Source: Stereocaulon alpinum
Lineage: Eukaryota > Ascomycota > Lecanoromycetes > Lecanorales > Stereocaulaceae
Direction: 5' to 3'
Length of the DNA: 64,000 nucleotides
Assembly: GCA_018257865.1 (NCBI GenBank)
Contig: JAEUBA010000035.1
Coordinates: 1 to 64,000, forward strand
The position numbers and the translations under genes are program-made. Of the stretch, positions 61,224-64,000 are shown piece by piece (position 1 is the stretch's first letter; every line of letters starts with the position of its first letter). The notes beneath the pieces are model-generated. The model searched no databases. It was not told the origin of the DNA and was given only the letters and a program-made list of their open reading frames with translations.

Positions 61224-62121
61224 TTGGTTGGTTAACAAGCGTTATTTATGAGAAATTGTATCTGTACTAGAGCGTTCATTCGATTGGTTGGGTTGGTATT
61301 GATGGAATCGGAACATGAGCTCGGGAAAGGGAAAGGATAGCATAGACAACGGCGTTGCCTTCAAACCACCCTGCATGAATGGGGCTGCGTAGGCATACGC
61401 ATTTCGAGTAGAAATGGCGGATAAAATCGTGGCATGGCATGGCATGGCACATGGAGGATAACGACAGCTCGGGACGGGATGCAGTACACATGAATATCAC
61501 ATAAGGTAGAACAGACATTACACGTCCTCGACGTCCAAACTTCCAATCGTATTCAGGTCCTGGGAGTGTTCTTGATGCACCCCATTCGTAAATAAACAAG
61601 TTCCATTTTTGGAGATGACGGACTGGAGAGGATGGATATGACTATGAACATGGATCAATATCACAAACTCACTCCACACAACCACTTCACACCCCGTTGC
61701 CTCTTCCCAATTTCTCTATGATCTGAGAATTCCTAGATATATGTTTGATTCCAATACACCTACCTTGATGCGTAAAACGAACCAGTTTCGAATCTGGCGA
61801 CGGTGAGATGCTAGCTCGCATGCTGGTGGTAGGCTGGGGTTTGTGCGGCATATGGTGTGTGATGGTGGATGGTGGGTGGATAGGTAGGATTGTGAAGATG
61901 AGGTTGGTCAGATAGTGGGATTTGTGGGGTGGGGATAAGGTAGTAGGGGCGGAAGAGGAAGTGGAGGGCTGAGCGTTCATGATGGGATATGAGGAGAAGG
62001 GGGTGGGTGGAGTGTTTCGTAGATGATTAAGGTGGACATGGGTAAAGTCAAAGGAGGCAGGAGGGAAGGCGGGCGCTTGTATGAATATCTGATATCTGAT
62101 TTTTAGGATTGGTATCACGCC
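61224..62121. other. Convergent intergenic region GH3 / GH1
   Basis: About 0.9 kb between two 3' ends. It includes a short GGCATGGCAT repeat (61432-61447). A pyrimidine-/purine-skewed stretch near 61900-62080 gives open frames by composition only. No gene is supported. Confidence 0.55.
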
Positions 62122-63969
62122 CTAAGAGCGGCAGTAACCTGCCCATCCCCCATCTGCCCCACCCCTCCCTCTTCCTCCCCCATCCCCGTCACCACCCCCT
62201 TCCCCTTGGCCCCTCGAAGCTGAACCCTTAACCCTCTGATGAAAGAAATACACATGATCAAATATACTCCGCTTGAAAGTCCTCGGCAACCCCGGCGCCG
62301 TCCGATTAACAAGCTGCAATCCATACTGCTGCTCATAGCTCCCAAACTCATTATTATCCATGATACTCCACGCGAACGCCGCAATGACATTGATTCCATC
62401 TTCATGAATAGCTTTCAGCATCTCGTTTAAGAAACCTTCGAAATAGCTTGTTCACTCGAAGTCGTAGCGTTGCGCTTTTACGGTGCGTGCGTGCTCCATG
62501 AAGAGGTTGAAGCCAAATTCGGTGATGGCGATGCCGGGGGGGCGGAAGGTGTCCCATACGTAGGCTAAATGCTGGCGGAAGTATTGCGGGGTGATGTATG
62601 CGTAGGCGGAGCTTTCGTCGCCATAGATCCAGCCATTTGCTTGGATATTGGTTGCTACGACGCAGGTTGGATAGAGGGGGTCGGAGATATTTGCTGCGCA
62701 GGCGTCAATGCCATTTGGTGGTGCAGTGGCGAATTGAGCTGTATAGAGGTCCCAGCTGAAGAAGTCGATAGTGTTGTTGATGTAGGAGAGGTTGGCGGGG
62801 GCGAGGGCGGTGAGATTGATGCCTGTGGTTAAGAGGACGGAGGAAGGGTAATTCTCGCCTAGGAAGAGCGGATTGGCTTCGATGCCGAGGGTGAAGTCCT
62901 GGTAGCGGAGGGCGGCTTAGACGTCTAAGGAGTTTGTTAGATCAAGTAGGACAGCGATACTTTTTGCGAACTTGAGGGTGATACGCCCAGTGCCCTTGAG
63001 CTCCTCTTTGTAGAAGTGGTAGACCTTTGCGTGGGCTATGAGGATATTGTCATTGTCAAGGTAGTTGTTGAAGAAAAGGTTGGGCTCGTTGAGGGTTACC
63101 CATATTGGGACACGGTCCGCAAAGCGGGTCATGACTTGCTGAGCGTAGTAGAGGAAGGCATCCGGGAAGGTCGTCGCGTTGAATTGAAGATGCAAAGGCT
63201 GATCCATATGGGCGAGCGTGATTACCGGAGTGACACCGTAAGACAGGCATGTATTGATGAGATCATCATAGTGGTCAAGGCCTGGCTGATTGACTGGCGA
63301 CCCCACATCCCCAAACGGTACTATCCGAGTCCAAGAGATGGAAAAAGAGTAGTAAGGGATTCCAATTGCCGCGATCCTGGCAATGTCCTGCTTGTAGAGG
63401 TAGTATTGTAGGTCTGTAACCACAGAGTCATTGACGCCTCCAGTCGGTGGCTGAGGTAGAGCCCCGATCAGGTCTGATTGCGATGGACCACGTCCTTCAG
63501 ACTGCAAAGCACCCTCAATCTGCCATGCACTGCTAGCGACTCCCCATACGAAATCTTCCGGAAGGCAATACCCATTAAGGCAATTGTAGGAGTCCGGACA
63601 TGGCTGGTATAGAGCTGGTGGAAAGACTAGCTCGCTGGTTGCAACTGGAGTCGGAGAGACGGTAGTCGTGATTGGAAGCACCGTATTGCTGTACTTGATC
63701 GAGCTCCAAAGGGTGTAGTATGCCGCCTCTCCGTATGGTCCACCCCCCGTCGCGCTCGGATTCAATGAGTACGTAGTGTAGGTGATACTCGTGGGAAGTA
63801 GGGTTGATAGTGCGCTGAAACCAGAGGCGTAAATCTTTGAAGGCGCTGGAGACGGTAGGGGCGTGGCATATCGATTGGTGGTTTCTTGGGTGTAGGTGAA
63901 TGTACTATAGGCAAACGTTGGTGTAGCGCAGGACGTGGCTCTAAGAAGAGTCGTAGATGCCAGTCCATT
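62122..63969 (-). pseudogene. GH1 beta-glucosidase-like gene with two nonsense codons, 5' end off-window
   Basis: One exon read from an acceptor site (CTGATAG, ending 63970) to a TAG at 62122 gives 615 codons in a single frame. GH1 hallmarks in order: a Ser/Thr-rich N-terminal extension, EDFVWGVASSAWQIEGA, SFSISWTRIVPFG, the acid/base motif TLNEPNLF, the nucleophile motif AITEFGF, and AFAWSIMDNNEFGSYEQQYG. The frame is interrupted by TAA at 62917-62919 (between LTNSLDV and AALRYQDF) and TGA at 62452-62454 (after AQRYDFE). These fit CAA-to-TAA and CGA-to-TGA, both C-to-T. No intron removes either stop. Upstream exon(s) lie beyond the right edge. A Gly-rich low-complexity tail follows the catalytic domain. 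A sequencing error is a less likely alternative, since two independent stops are present. Confidence 0.88.
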
Positions 63970-64000
63970 CTATCAGATAAGTCAGATTCAATATTGAGTC

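Noticed and set aside
58287..63969. Biosynthetic or degradative gene cluster of glycosidases
   Set aside because: Only one intact glycosidase and one pseudogene are present; two neighbours are not enough to claim a cluster.

Overview
This window reads as a filamentous ascomycete chromosome segment (Pezizomycotina). A loculoascomycete (Dothideomycetes) origin is my inference, not proven. The evidence is short 49-92 nt spliceosomal introns with GT..AG ends and CTRAY-type branch sites, typical fungal families (Pth11-like rhodopsin-domain protein, GH3 and GH1 beta-glucosidases), and AT-rich islands in which repeated DNA differs almost only by C-to-T / G-to-A transitions, the signature of repeat-induced point mutation (RIP).

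Layout. 1-4080 is an AT-rich island of degraded repeats with a large inverted repeat and a gag-like retroelement relic. 6.6-39.1 kb is an unusual accessory cluster. It holds five intact minus-strand genes of one paralogous C2H2-like zinc-finger family (called ZR1-ZR5 here), one pseudogene of that family, and four plus-strand genes of a second family of small secreted proteins (SSP-A to SSP-D). The SSPs share a hydrophobic C-terminal block, a basic tail ending in W-P-V/A, and one intron at an identical site. A Pth11-like membrane protein gene lies inside this cluster. Small foldback elements, a 996-bp TIR transposon, a 501-bp tandem duplication and a 21-bp minisatellite lie between the genes. 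39.4-43.6 kb holds a large two-exon F-box-like/UBA gene. 43.6-50.6 kb is gene-poor and contains a broken secreted-protein gene. 50.6-56.0 kb is a 5.4-kb TIR transposon relic whose minus strand still shows a RIP-destroyed integrase-type transposase; the 996-bp element at 24 kb is its internally deleted derivative. 58.3-64.0 kb holds an intact membrane-anchored GH3 beta-glucosidase facing a GH1 beta-glucosidase-like gene broken by two nonsense codons.

How the parts may work together. The ZR proteins look nuclear and DNA-binding. The SSPs look secreted and possibly cut at dibasic sites. Local co-amplification of the two families is the most novel feature of the window; a functional link between them is inference. 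Three host genes (ZR pseudogene, secreted protein, GH1) carry stop codons explained by single C-to-T or G-to-A changes, so RIP-like mutation seems to have reached beyond the transposons. Joining the two open frames of each ZR gene and each SSP gene through consensus introns restores one continuous frame every time; this is the main support for the gene models.
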